From Nakamurella silvestris (lineage in GTDB: Bacteria > Actinomycetota > Actinomycetes > Mycobacteriales > Nakamurellaceae): a DNA stretch of 61,986 nucleotides. Below the pieces are notes generated by a model. That model was not told where the DNA came from. It made no database searches and worked only from the letters and a program-made list of their open reading frames with translations. Location: contig QXCQ01000082.1 in NCBI GenBank assembly GCA_003576535.1, positions 588-62,573 on the forward strand, read 5' to 3'. Of this stretch, positions 40,977-49,416 are shown piece by piece. The translations under genes were made by a program, and so were the position numbers. Position 1 is the first letter of the stretch. Each line of letters starts with the position of its first letter.

Positions 40977-41690
40977 GTGAGTTACCGTTCCACCAACCGT
41001 TTGTCGGCCACGTCGCCGGACCGGAGCGATGCAGATCGACCGGTCCCGTTCCGTTCGGCGGGAGACCTGACGCGCTCCCGTGGTGCGGCGGCGGGCGGCC
41101 TGCCGAAGCGCAGCGCCCTTCATCCGGTGGCTGACCTGCCGTCGCTCGAGCGTCGGTCGGCGGGCGACCGACACCTCGTGCCGGTACCCGAGCCGGAGGA
41201 CGTGAGCGGGCCCGGGATCTGTGACGAGGTCGTCCGGCCCCTGTCGCTCGCGCAGTTCAGCACGCACATGGAGCACCTGCGGGTGACGCTCCGCCAGGCG
41301 CGACTCAGTCGCGGGGTGACCCTGGCTCAACTGCACGGATGGTCCGGCGGACAGTTCGCCGGCCACACCGTGGGGGCCTGGGAGCGGGGAAATCGGGACA
41401 TCACCGTGGCGCGGCTGCTGCAGCTCGCGCATCTGTACGGGGTGCCGATCGCCGAGTTCTTCGGCGCGGAGGAGCCTTTCGACACCGATTGCGAGATCAC
41501 CGTGCGTGCTCGTCGGCTCGTCGACGACGAATCGGGGCCCCTGGCCGCGTACGCGATGAGCCGGGTGGCGGAGGGGGACGAGAGCATCGATCCGACCATC
41601 ACGTTGACCGGGGCGCAGATCCGGATGCTGGCGACCACCCAGCACACGGATCCGCACGAACTGCTCGAGCGGCTGCGGAGTTATGTCTGA
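40977..41690 (+). CDS. BldD-like XRE-family regulator with N-terminal extension
   Basis: 237-residue regulator. An N-terminal ~95-residue disordered Arg/Ser/Pro-rich extension precedes an XRE HTH (~100-165, VTLAQLHGWSGGQFAGHTVG, AWERGNRDITVARLLQLAHL) that aligns with BldD (SYERGDRAVTVQRLAELADF). The C-terminal ~60 residues also align with the BldD C-terminal domain (PLAAYAMSRV ... IRMLATTQHTDPHELLERL), but the cyclic-di-GMP signature RGD-X8-RQDD appears as EGD-X9-TGAQ, so c-di-GMP dimerisation is probably lost. GTG 40977 has AGGGGG 6 nt upstream. A strong terminator follows. Confidence 0.82.
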   Translation: MSYRSTNRLSATSPDRSDADRPVPFRSAGDLTRSRGAAAGGLPKRSALHPVADLPSLERRSAGDRHLVPVPEPEDVSGPGICDEVVRPLSLAQFSTHMEHLRVTLRQARLSRGVTLAQLHGWSGGQFAGHTVGAWERGNRDITVARLLQLAHLYGVPIAEFFGAEEPFDTDCEITVRARRLVDDESGPLAAYAMSRVAEGDESIDPTITLTGAQIRMLATTQHTDPHELLERLRSYV

Positions 41691-41699
41691 CCCGAAAAC

Positions 41700-41740
41700 G
41701 CGTTCGCGGTCCGCCCGGTGATCGGGCGAACCGCGAACGC
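41700..41740. terminator. Stem-loop terminator between BldD-like and sod genes
   Basis: GCGTTCGCGGTCCGCCCG (41700-41717) pairs with CGGGCGAACCGCGAACGC (41723-41740) with one mismatch and a 5 nt loop, followed by AGGAAGTGTTTTGTTCT. Positioned between converging genes, it can serve both. Confidence 0.75.
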
Positions 41741-41794
41741 AGGAAGTGTTTTGTTCTACAACAGCTCTCGCCCCAGGCGCGAGGCGGTGTCGGA

Positions 41795-42424
41795 TCAGGC
41801 CGAAGGAATGATGAGCCCGGAGGTCTGAGTACGGGCCCGGTTGAACCGGTCCGTGGCGTCGGCCCAGTTGATGACGTTCCACCAGGCCTTGACGTAGTCG
41901 GCCTTGACGTTCTTGTACTGCAGGTAGAAGGCGTGCTCCCACATGTCCAGGAGGACGATCGGCACCTGGGCGGCCGGGATGTTGCCCTGCTGGTCGAAGA
42001 GCTGGAAGATGTTCAGCCGCTGGCCGAGGGTGTCCCAGGCCAGGATGGCCCAGCCGGAGCCCTGCAGGCCGTTGGCCGCAGCGGTGAACTGACCGCGGAA
42101 CCCGTCGAAGGAGCCGAAGAACTCGTCGATCGCCGCACCGAGCTCGCCGTCCGGCTTGTCGCCGCCGTCCGGGGAGAGGTTCGGCCAGAAGATGGAGTGG
42201 TTGATGTGCCCACCCAGGTGGAAGGCGAGGTTCTTCTCCAGCAGGAAGATGTTGCCGTAGGACTCCTTCTCACGCCCCTCGGCCATCTGCTCCAGGGCGG
42301 TGTTGGCACCGGCGACGTAGGCCGCGTGGTGCTTGGAGTGGTGCAGCTCCATGATCTGACCGGAGATGAACGGCTCGAGAGCTGCGTAGTCATAAGGCAG
42401 CTCGGGAAGTGTGTACTGGCCCAT
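41795..42424 (-). CDS. sodA: Superoxide dismutase (Mn/Fe family)
   Basis: 209-residue Mn/Fe superoxide dismutase converting superoxide to peroxide. N-terminal helical hairpin with [17 protein letters not shown] and the His ligand in [13 protein letters not shown] (H28), second ligand region [11 protein letters not shown], and C-terminal [18 protein letters not shown] with Asp and His ligands. [10 protein letters not shown]-type residues ([12 protein letters not shown]) favour an Mn or cambialistic enzyme, not decisively. ATG 42424 follows GGGAGA. An AT-rich stretch 42425-42480 holds its promoter. Monocistronic. Confidence 0.95.
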   Translation of the reverse strand: MGQYTLPELPYDYAALEPFISGQIMELHHSKHHAAYVAGANTALEQMAEGREKESYGNIFLLEKNLAFHLGGHINHSIFWPNLSPDGGDKPDGELGAAIDEFFGSFDGFRGQFTAAANGLQGSGWAILAWDTLGQRLNIFQLFDQQGNIPAAQVPIVLLDMWEHAFYLQYKNVKADYVKAWWNVINWADATDRFNRARTQTSGLIIPSA

Positions 42425-42569
42425 GAGGGTCTCCCAAGTGGTGTGAAATATGAACGAATCGTTACCGAAATGAGCCTACTCCTGAGCCTTTGAGCGCTCA
42501 CGAGGAGATCAACACGGCTCCTCCGGCGAGGCGTCGGCCCACCACCCCGGGTACCCCGCAACCGAGGTT

Positions 42570-44276
42570 CTAACCCCAGGTGGGCAGCCAGATCCGCATG
42601 TCCAGCCCACTGCGGCTGATCGGCACGCCGTTGAGGATCGGCCACAACCAGATGAAATTGACCACCACCAGACCCACGTACAGACAGACCACCACCAGTG
42701 AGGTGATCTTCCGTTCCACCCCGTCCTTGGGTCTGCCCAGCACATCGGCCAGCACCAGCGAGATCGCAATGACGAGGAAGGGGACCACCGGGGTCATGTA
42801 GAAGAAGTACATCTGCCGGTTGATGTTGAGGAACCACGGCAGGTACCCGGCGGCGTACCCCACGACGACCGCGGCGTACCGCCAGTCCTGCCGGCCGATG
42901 ATCTTCCACAGGGCCCACGCCAGGACGGGGAGGGAGATCCACCACAGGGCCGGCGTGCCGATCAGGAAGATGCGTTTGACACAGTCGGTGACTCCCGCGG
43001 CGCAGCCGGTGGCGTCGTCACCGCCGGGGGCGTAGTAGAGCACCGGGCGGGTGCCGATCGGCCAGGACCAGGGCTTGGACTCCCACGGGTGCCGCTTCGC
43101 CGGGTCGAGCGGGGTGAGCAGGTTCTTGTGGAAGTCGTACATCTGCCACTGCCACTCCATCCAGGAGGCAGGGGTGGAGCCGAAGAGCTTGGCGACCGAG
43201 TAGCTGATCTTCCCCAGGATGCCGTTCTGGTCGCTGTGGGTGGTGCCGGTCAGGTGACGGGCCCAGGCGTTCTCCGAGCTGAACCAGGCCCACCAGGAGG
43301 CGACATAGGTCAGGAAGGGGACGATCGCCAGAGCCCAGAAGCTGGGCAGCAGGTCCCGGCGGATCACCGCACCGGTGGAACGGCGGATCCCCGCGTCCCG
43401 GCGTGCGGTGATGTCCCAGATGACGGTGAGGACGGCGAAGGCGGCGATCCAGTACAGACCGGACCACTTGACCGCCGCGGCGCAGCCGAGCAGGACACCC
43501 GCGGCGAAACGCCACCAGCGGGCACCCAGGGCCGGGCCGGCCGGATGGGTGGCGATGGTGCCGGCCGCGACGAACTCGGCCAGGCGTGCCCGGACCTGGT
43601 CCCGGTCGGCGACCACGCAGGCGAAGGCGGCCAGGACGAAGACGGCGACGAAGATGTCCAGCAGACCGGTCCGGGACTGGACGTGGCTCATGCCGTCACA
43701 GATGAGCAGGATGCCGGCGATGCCGCCGATCAGGGTGGACCGGGTCATCCGCCGGACCACCCGGACCATCAGGAAGATGCACAGGGTGCCGACGACCGCG
43801 GCGGAGAAACGCCAGCCCACCGGGGTGTAGCCGAACATCCACTCGCCCAGGGCCATGATCTGCTTGCCCAGGGGAGGGTGGACCACGACGCCGTAGGCGT
43901 AGTTCTCCTCGTATCCGCCGTTGATCAGCACCTGCCACGCGTGCAGGGCGTAGTACTTCTCGTCGAACAGCGGGGTGCCGCCGTCGGTGGCGCCGCCGAG
44001 GTTCCAGAACCGGACCAGGGCCCCGATGGCGGTGACGACGATCGTCACCAACCAGCCGCGGGACCGGTCCGTGGGCATCGGTGTGACGAGTTTCTTGTAC
44101 GCCGGACGCGGCGCCTCGATCGCAGGCACCGCGCCGATCGCGACCACCGAGTCAGCGGGGTCGGGGCGGTAACCGGGATCGGAATCGGCGGCGGGGCCGG
44201 GACCGATCGGGTCGCCGGGGTCGGCGTCGTGGGCCTGGTCGCCGTCGGGTTCGACGGCGGGTGGGGCGAGCGTCAT
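42570..44276 (-). CDS. pmt: Dolichyl-phosphate-mannose-protein mannosyltransferase (PMT, GT39)
   Basis: 568-residue polytopic membrane enzyme that O-mannosylates exported proteins from polyprenyl-phosphomannose. The Asp-Glu catalytic motif in the first external loop is GGTPLFDEKYYALH; further loops contain VVHPPLGKQIMALGE and PFLTYVASWWAWFSSENAWA. About eleven hydrophobic segments. The N-terminal ~70 residues are an acidic disordered tail. ATG 44276 is preceded by TACGAT at 7 nt and looks leaderless. Divergent rsmI starts 24 bp away, an arrangement conserved in Mycobacterium (Rv1002c/Rv1003). Confidence 0.93.
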   Translation of the reverse strand: MTLAPPAVEPDGDQAHDADPGDPIGPGPAADSDPGYRPDPADSVVAIGAVPAIEAPRPAYKKLVTPMPTDRSRGWLVTIVVTAIGALVRFWNLGGATDGGTPLFDEKYYALHAWQVLINGGYEENYAYGVVVHPPLGKQIMALGEWMFGYTPVGWRFSAAVVGTLCIFLMVRVVRRMTRSTLIGGIAGILLICDGMSHVQSRTGLLDIFVAVFVLAAFACVVADRDQVRARLAEFVAAGTIATHPAGPALGARWWRFAAGVLLGCAAAVKWSGLYWIAAFAVLTVIWDITARRDAGIRRSTGAVIRRDLLPSFWALAIVPFLTYVASWWAWFSSENAWARHLTGTTHSDQNGILGKISYSVAKLFGSTPASWMEWQWQMYDFHKNLLTPLDPAKRHPWESKPWSWPIGTRPVLYYAPGGDDATGCAAGVTDCVKRIFLIGTPALWWISLPVLAWALWKIIGRQDWRYAAVVVGYAAGYLPWFLNINRQMYFFYMTPVVPFLVIAISLVLADVLGRPKDGVERKITSLVVVCLYVGLVVVNFIWLWPILNGVPISRSGLDMRIWLPTWG

Positions 44277-44283
44277 GTCGTTG

Positions 44284-44293
44284 ATCGTAGGGT
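44284..44293. promoter_or_regulatory. Overlapping divergent -10 elements of pmt and rsmI
   Basis: The 10 bp ATCGTAGGGT contains TACGAT on the minus strand (44289-44284, 7 nt before the pmt ATG) and TAGGGT on the plus strand (44288-44293, 6 nt before the rsmI GTG). The two -10 boxes share 2 bp. The whole gap between start codons is 23 bp, so both transcripts must be leaderless and the two polymerases compete for the same DNA. Confidence 0.65.
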
Positions 44294-44299
44294 GGCTAC

Positions 44300-45151
44300 G
44301 TGACAACAGGCAGCCAGGTCGGAAGACTCATCCTCGCCGGAACCCCCCTCGGTCGGGTCAGTGATGCCTCCGAGGGACTGCGCCAGGCCCTCCTCGATGC
44401 GGATGTGATCGCCGCCGAGGACACCCGCAGACTGCTGCGACTGGCCTCGGACCTGCAGATATCGCTGACCGCCCGGGTGGTGTCGTTCTACGAGGGGGTC
44501 GAGGGCAGCCGTACCCCGGCGCTCGTGGAGACCATGCGCGCCGGGCAGACGGTGGTGCTGGTGACGGATGCCGGGATGCCGTCCGTGTCGGACCCGGGTT
44601 ACCGCCTGGTGGCCGCCGCGGCCGCGGCGGACGTGCTGGTGACCAGCGTTCCCGGCCCGAGTGCGGCGATCACGGCGCTGGCCCTGTCCGGTCTGCCGAG
44701 CGACCGGTTCACCTTCGAGGGCTTCCCGCCGCGCAAGGCCGGCGAGCGGGCCACCGCCTTGGCCGCCCTGTCCACCGAGACCCGCACGATGGTGTTCTTC
44801 GAGTCGGTCCACCGGATCGGCGACTCCCTGGCGGCGATGGTCACCGCCTTCGGCGCCGACCGGCGGGCGGCGCTGTGCCGCGAGCTGACCAAGACCTACG
44901 AGGAGGTCCGCCGGGGAACGCTCGCCGAGCTGGCGGCCTGGGCCGCCGACGGGTTGCGCGGGGAGATCACCCTCGTCGTGCAGGGGCATGACGGCAGTGG
45001 TGCACCGGTCCCCGACGATGCCGGCCTGGCGGCGGAGGTGGACCAGATCGTCGCCCTGGGCCGTTCCCGCCGGGACGCCGTCGACGAGGTCGCCGCCCGG
45101 CACGGGCTCAACCGGAAGACGGTCTACGCCGCCGCCACCCGCGCGCACTGA
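44300..45151 (+). CDS. rsmI: 16S rRNA (cytidine(1402)-2'-O)-methyltransferase RsmI
   Basis: 283-residue SAM-dependent methyltransferase of the tetrapyrrole-methylase fold, modifying C1402 of 16S rRNA. Signatures: LILAGTPLGRVSDAS, DVIAAEDTRRLLRL, VLVTDAGMPSVSDPGYRLV, FEGFPPRKAGER, and a C-terminal HTH-like segment (DEVAARHGLNRKTVYAAA) seen in the family. GTG 44300 is leaderless behind TAGGGT. Followed by a family C palindrome. Confidence 0.95.
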   Translation: MTTGSQVGRLILAGTPLGRVSDASEGLRQALLDADVIAAEDTRRLLRLASDLQISLTARVVSFYEGVEGSRTPALVETMRAGQTVVLVTDAGMPSVSDPGYRLVAAAAAADVLVTSVPGPSAAITALALSGLPSDRFTFEGFPPRKAGERATALAALSTETRTMVFFESVHRIGDSLAAMVTAFGADRRAALCRELTKTYEEVRRGTLAELAAWAADGLRGEITLVVQGHDGSGAPVPDDAGLAAEVDQIVALGRSRRDAVDEVAARHGLNRKTVYAAATRAH

Positions 45152-45194
45152 CCGTCGCCCACCCGCCCACCCGCCCACCCGCGACCCCGGCACC

Positions 45195-45268
45195 TCCTGA
45201 CCGCGCTCCTTGCCGACTCCCGCGCAGTATGTAGCGAGCGCGAATGTCGGGAAGGCGCGCGGTCAGGA
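45195..45268. repeat. Family C palindrome overlapping the lysR stop
   Basis: 74 bp inverted repeat CTCCTGACCGCGCTCCTTGC ... GGGAAGGCGCGCGGTCAGGA-G. Its right arm supplies the last codon and stop of the LysR gene (TCA at 45263-45265 on the plus strand). Between converging rsmI and lysR. Confidence 0.8.
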
Positions 45269-46192
45269 GCCGGCCGGTTCGCGAACCGGTGGCGCAGGCA
45301 CCCGTACCCGACGCATCTCGTCCAACAGGGCCGAGATCGCCGGCCGCAACGGCCCGGCCCCCTGGGCGCGGGTGACGGCGAAGATCCGTCGGCTCGTCTC
45401 CGGATCGGTGAGCCGGCAGAACCGCACCGCCTCCGGCACCACGGGCAGGGCCATCGAGGGGATCAGGGCGGCTCCGAGGCCGGCCGCCACCATCTCGATG
45501 GTCAGGCCGAAATCGATGGCACGGTGCCGGATGTCGGGCTCGAAGCCGACATCCCGGCAGGCCTGCAGGGTCGACTGGCCGCACGGTGTCGACAGGTAGC
45601 TCGCCACCCATACCGCGTCGGCGAGGTCGGCCAGGCTGCTCCCGGTGCAACCCCAGCTCGTCGGGGTCAGCAGGAACATCGGATCGGTGAAGAGCGGGTG
45701 CTCGTCCAGGTCGGCCGGCAGCGGTTTCGGGACATGGTCGTAGACCTGCAGCAGCACCACGTCGAGCAGGCCGGACCGTAGGTCGAGCAGGCTCGGCTCG
45801 TCCTCGGACTCGGTGATGCGGATGTCCAGGGAGGGTTCGGCGGCCATGGCGGCAGCGGCGGCCGGGGCGACCACGGCCCCGGCGGCCGACGGGAAGGAGC
45901 CGACCCGGACCAGCCCGTTGACCTGCTGGGAGGCCGCCGCGACGGCCGCGGCCGCTCGATCGAGGGAGGCCAGGATCGCCGCGGCGTGCCGGGCGAGCAC
46001 CTCGCCGGCGGGGGTGAGCACGACGCCGCGACCGTTGCGCGCGACCAGCTCGCAGCCGGCCTCCTTGGCCAGCAGGGCGAGCTGCTGGGAGACGGCACTG
46101 GGGGAGATGTAGAGGACGGCCGCCGCGGCGGTGACGCTCCCGCGCAAGGACACCTCGTGCAGCACCTTCAACCGTCGGGCGTCCAGATCCAT
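45263..46192 (-). CDS. LysR-family transcriptional regulator
   Basis: 309-residue LysR regulator: HTH ~1-60 (MDLDARRLKVLHEVSLRGSV, YISPSAVSQQLALL), then a periplasmic-binding-protein-like effector domain (~90-295). ATG 46192 is chosen with GAGGAGG 4-5 nt upstream rather than a longer start. Divergent from an EamA exporter across a 120 bp, A/T-rich gap, the classic arrangement for LysR control of a neighbour. The last residues are encoded by the arm of a palindromic repeat. Confidence 0.9.
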   Translation of the reverse strand: MDLDARRLKVLHEVSLRGSVTAAAAVLYISPSAVSQQLALLAKEAGCELVARNGRGVVLTPAGEVLARHAAAILASLDRAAAAVAAASQQVNGLVRVGSFPSAAGAVVAPAAAAAMAAEPSLDIRITESEDEPSLLDLRSGLLDVVLLQVYDHVPKPLPADLDEHPLFTDPMFLLTPTSWGCTGSSLADLADAVWVASYLSTPCGQSTLQACRDVGFEPDIRHRAIDFGLTIEMVAAGLGAALIPSMALPVVPEAVRFCRLTDPETSRRIFAVTRAQGAGPLRPAISALLDEMRRVRVPAPPVREPAGS

Positions 46193-46312
46193 CGCGCCTC
46201 CTCGGGTGTGACGGCCGACCACCGGGTGCCGACTGATGATGAAGAAACACTACAACCAAAATGAAGATCAATGAACTGGACCTAAAGAAAGATCGGTCCC
46301 AGGATCAGTCCT
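46193..46312. promoter_or_regulatory. LysR / EamA divergent promoter region
   Basis: 120 bp with an A/T-rich core (46238-46292), unusual in this GC-rich window. It contains candidate T-N11-A LysR-type sites around AAACACTACAACCAAAATGA. The exact operator cannot be fixed by eye. Confidence 0.4.
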
Positions 46313-47338
46313 GTGAAAAAGACACATCAGCTGATCGCCCTGGCGGTCGCGGCGACCTGGGGTTTCAACTTCGTGGTGATCGAATGGGGCCTCGGTGAGC
46401 TCCCGCCCCTGGTCCTGACGGCCCTGCGGTTCGCCGCCGCCGCTCTGCCCGCGCTGTTCCTGCCCCGTCCGTCGGCCGCCTGGCGGTACGTCATCGCCTA
46501 CGGTCTGGCCCTGGGGGTGGCCAAGTTCGGCGCGGTGTTCGTCGCCATCGACTCGGGGATGCCGGCTGGCCTGGCCTCGCTCGTGCTGCAGGCCCAGGCC
46601 CTGCTGTCGGTGCTGCTGGCCGCCGCCGTGCTGAAGGAGCGGCCCTCCCGTCGTCAGGTCACCGGGATCGTCATCGCCTCCCTGGGGATCACCCTGCTGG
46701 CGGTGAGCAGTGTGCGCGGGGCGGCGGTGCCCCTCGTCGGGTTCTCCCTGATGATCTTCGCCGCCGCGTCCTGGGCGGTGGCGAACGTGATCATCAAGGC
46801 CAGCAAGGAGACCCGGCCCATCTCGATGCTCGCCTGGTCGGCCCTGGTGCCGCCGTTGCCGCTGCTCGGCATCGCCGCCCTGGTCGACAGTCCGGCCTCC
46901 GTCTGGGATGCGCTGACCCACATCTCGGCGACCGCCTGGGCGGTGGTGGCCTTCCTCGCCTTCATCTCCACCCTGGCCTGTTTCGGCCTGTGGAACTGGC
47001 TCATCGGTCAGTACGGGGTCTCCAAGGTGGTCCCGTTCAGCCTGCTGGTGCCGATCTTCGGGATCACCTCGGCCTGGATCTTCCTCGGTGAACCGCTGAC
47101 CCTGGCCGAGGGGCTGACCGGACTCCTGGTGATGGCGGGCCTGGTGCTGGTGGTCCGGCCGCCCCGGAAAGAGCATCCTGCGGTGGGATATGCGCAGGAT
47201 TCGGGCCCTGAACCTGCGCATATCCCACCGAGGGAGGGAATAATCGACAGCGGGATCGCCGCGCACGACTACGGTCTTCAAGGGGCTGCCGCATCACCGC
47301 AGACGGCCGCCCGCAGACGAAAGAGGACAGTGACATGA
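46313..47338 (+). CDS. EamA/DMT transporter (YdeD-like) with repeat-derived C-terminus
   Basis: 341-residue DMT exporter; residues 1 to ~285 are the ten-helix EamA fold (ATWGFNFVVIEWGLGELPPL; second repeat LVPIFGITSAWIFLGEPLT), resembling the O-acetylserine/cysteine exporter group. The last ~55 residues (from KEHPAVGYAQDSG) are encoded by a family D palindrome plus adjacent intergenic-looking DNA and end in ATGA overlapping yqeY. The ancestral stop was probably lost when the element arrived. GTG 46313. Probably controlled by the divergent LysR. Confidence 0.87.
   Translation: MKKTHQLIALAVAATWGFNFVVIEWGLGELPPLVLTALRFAAAALPALFLPRPSAAWRYVIAYGLALGVAKFGAVFVAIDSGMPAGLASLVLQAQALLSVLLAAAVLKERPSRRQVTGIVIASLGITLLAVSSVRGAAVPLVGFSLMIFAAASWAVANVIIKASKETRPISMLAWSALVPPLPLLGIAALVDSPASVWDALTHISATAWAVVAFLAFISTLACFGLWNWLIGQYGVSKVVPFSLLVPIFGITSAWIFLGEPLTLAEGLTGLLVMAGLVLVVRPPRKEHPAVGYAQDSGPEPAHIPPREGIIDSGIAAHDYGLQGAAASPQTAARRRKRTVT
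47176..47235. repeat. Family D palindrome inside the 3' end of the EamA gene
   Basis: CGGTGGGATATGCGCAGG (47181-47198) and CCTGCGCATATCCCACCG (47213-47230) are exact 18 bp complements; flanks match the copy at 10218-10277. It is read in frame as part of the exporter's C-terminal tail. Confidence 0.8.
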
Positions 47339-47835
47339 CCCAGAGCAGTGCGAACTCCGACACCGCAACCCCCGTGCTGAAGGATCAGCTCCGCGCGGAT
47401 CTGACCGCGGCGATGAAGGCCAGGGACGAGCTGACCAAGAGCACCCTGCGGATGGCCCTGGCCGCCGTCGGTGAGGCCGAGGTCGCCGGACCGGTCGCCA
47501 AGCAGCTCACCGACACCGAGGTCATGGCGGTCCTCACCAAGGAGGTCCGCAAGCGCAAGGACTCCGCCGAGGCCTTCGACGGAGCCGGTCGCACCGAGCT
47601 CGCCGACCGGGAACGCGCGGAGTCTGCGGTCATCGCCGCCTACCTGCCCGCACCCCTCACCGACGACGAACTCGCCGGGCTGGTCTCGGCGGCGGTCGAC
47701 GAGGTCGCCGCCACCACCGGCACGGTGCCCACGATCAAGCAGATGGGTCTGGTGGTCAAGGCCGTGCAGGCCAAGGCCGCCGGCCGGGCCGACGGCGGCA
47801 AGGTCGCCGCCCTGGTCAAGGCCACCCTGGCCTGA
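47335..47835 (+). CDS. GatB/YqeY domain-containing protein
   Basis: 166-residue YqeY-family protein (LKDQLRADLTAAMKARDELT; LTKEVRKRKDSAEAFDGAGR; QMGLVVKAVQAKAAGRADG), the helical tRNA-binding-like domain also found at the end of GatB. Function in the free-standing form is unclear, probably translation related. ATG 47335 follows GAGGA and overlaps the preceding frame as ATGA. Upstream of gnd on the same strand with a 118 bp gap. Confidence 0.92.
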   Translation: MTQSSANSDTATPVLKDQLRADLTAAMKARDELTKSTLRMALAAVGEAEVAGPVAKQLTDTEVMAVLTKEVRKRKDSAEAFDGAGRTELADRERAESAVIAAYLPAPLTDDELAGLVSAAVDEVAATTGTVPTIKQMGLVVKAVQAKAAGRADGGKVAALVKATLA

Positions 47836-47953
47836 GCATCGCCGCCACCGCCGGTGGTGTGCTCAAGGTCCGGTGGGTGAACCCGGGTGCGGCCGTCACG
47901 GCCCGGTACGGGAAGCTGTAGGACCACGGTTCGTCTTCTAGGGAGATTCCCAC

Positions 47954-49405
47954 GTGTCTGACTCAAGTACCGCCCGCGCCGAGATCGGTGTCACCGGCCT
48001 CGCCGTCATGGGCTCCAACCTGGCTCGCAACTTCGCCTCCAAGGGCTTCGTGACCGCGATCCACAACCGCTCGTACGCCAAGACCGAGGCCCTGATCAAG
48101 GACCACGGCGGCGACGGCGACTTCATCGCCAGCGAATCGGCCGCCGATTTCGTGGCCTCCCTGGCGGTGCCGCGCAAGGTCATCATCATGGTCAAGGCCG
48201 GCGGACCGACCGATGCGGTCATCAACGAGCTGAGCGAGCTGCTCGAGCCGGGCGACATCCTCGTCGACGGCGGCAACGCCCAGTTCGAGGACACCCGTCG
48301 CCGCGAGGAGGCGCTGCGGGAGAAGGGCATCCACTTCGTCGGCAGCGGCATCTCCGGTGGTGAGGAGGGCGCGCTGCTCGGGCCGTCCATCATGCCCGGC
48401 GGGTCGGCCGAGTCCTACGCCTCCCTCGGACCGATCCTGGAGAAGATCTCGGCCCACGTCGACGGGGTGCCGTGCTGCACCCACATCGGCACCGACGGCG
48501 CCGGTCACTTCGTCAAGATGATCCACAACGGCATCGAGTACGCCGACATGCAGCTCATCGCCGAGGCCTACGACCTGCTGCGCAGCGGCGCGGGACTGAA
48601 CCCGGCCGAGATCGCCGAGGTCTTCTCCGAGTGGAACAAGGGCGAACTCGAGTCCTTCCTGGTGGAGATCACCGCCGAGGTGCTCAAGCAGGTCGACGCC
48701 GAGACCGGCAAGCCGCTGGTGGACGTCATCCTCGACGCCGCCGGGCAGAAGGGCACCGGCACCTGGACCGTGCAGACGGCCCTGAACCTGGGTGTCCCGG
48801 TCTCCGGGATCGCCGAGGCCGTGTTCGCCCGCGGTCTGTCCTCCGCCGCCGCCCAGCGCGCCGCCGCCCAGAAGGTGAACCTGCCCGGGCCGTCCAGCCC
48901 GTGGGAGGTCCAGGACAAGGACGCCTTCATCGAGTCGGTGCGCCTGGCGCTGTACGCCTCGAAGATCGTCGCCTACGCCCAGGGCTTCGACGTCATCGCC
49001 GCCGGTGCCAAGGAGTACGGCTGGGACATCGACAACGGCGCCCTCGCCCGCATCTGGCGTGGTGGCTGCATCATCCGCGCGGTGTTCCTGAACCGGATCA
49101 CCGAGGCTTTCGAGGAGACCCCGGACCTGGGCTCCCTGTTGTTCGCCCCGTACTTCACCGAGGTCGTCTCCCGGGCGCAGGACTCCTGGCGTTCGGTCGT
49201 CGCCGGTGCGGCGAAGTCGGGGATCCCGGTCCCCGGGTTCGCCTCCTCGCTCGCCTACTACGACGGACTGCGCTCCGAGCGTCTGCCGGCCGCCGTCATC
49301 CAGGGCCAGCGGGACTTCTTCGGCGCGCACACCTACAAGCGCATCGACAAGGAAGGCACCTTCCACACCCTGTGGTCCGGTGACCGTACCGAGGTCGACG
49401 CCTGA
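47954..49405 (+). CDS. gnd: 6-phosphogluconate dehydrogenase, NADP+-dependent, decarboxylating
   Basis: 483-residue pentose-phosphate enzyme converting 6-phosphogluconate to ribulose 5-phosphate, CO2 and NADPH. N-terminal Rossmann fingerprint GLAVMGSNLARN and NRS specificity loop; substrate signature SGGEEGALLGPSIMPGG; catalytic Lys/Asn in HFVKMIHNGIEYADMQ; C-terminal QRDFFGAHTYKR. Full length for the long dimeric form. GTG 47954 with AGGGAGA 8 nt upstream. Followed by a family B palindrome. Confidence 0.97.
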   Translation: MSDSSTARAEIGVTGLAVMGSNLARNFASKGFVTAIHNRSYAKTEALIKDHGGDGDFIASESAADFVASLAVPRKVIIMVKAGGPTDAVINELSELLEPGDILVDGGNAQFEDTRRREEALREKGIHFVGSGISGGEEGALLGPSIMPGGSAESYASLGPILEKISAHVDGVPCCTHIGTDGAGHFVKMIHNGIEYADMQLIAEAYDLLRSGAGLNPAEIAEVFSEWNKGELESFLVEITAEVLKQVDAETGKPLVDVILDAAGQKGTGTWTVQTALNLGVPVSGIAEAVFARGLSSAAAQRAAAQKVNLPGPSSPWEVQDKDAFIESVRLALYASKIVAYAQGFDVIAAGAKEYGWDIDNGALARIWRGGCIIRAVFLNRITEAFEETPDLGSLLFAPYFTEVVSRAQDSWRSVVAGAAKSGIPVPGFASSLAYYDGLRSERLPAAVIQGQRDFFGAHTYKRIDKEGTFHTLWSGDRTEVDA

Positions 49406-49416
49406 TATTTCCCCTG

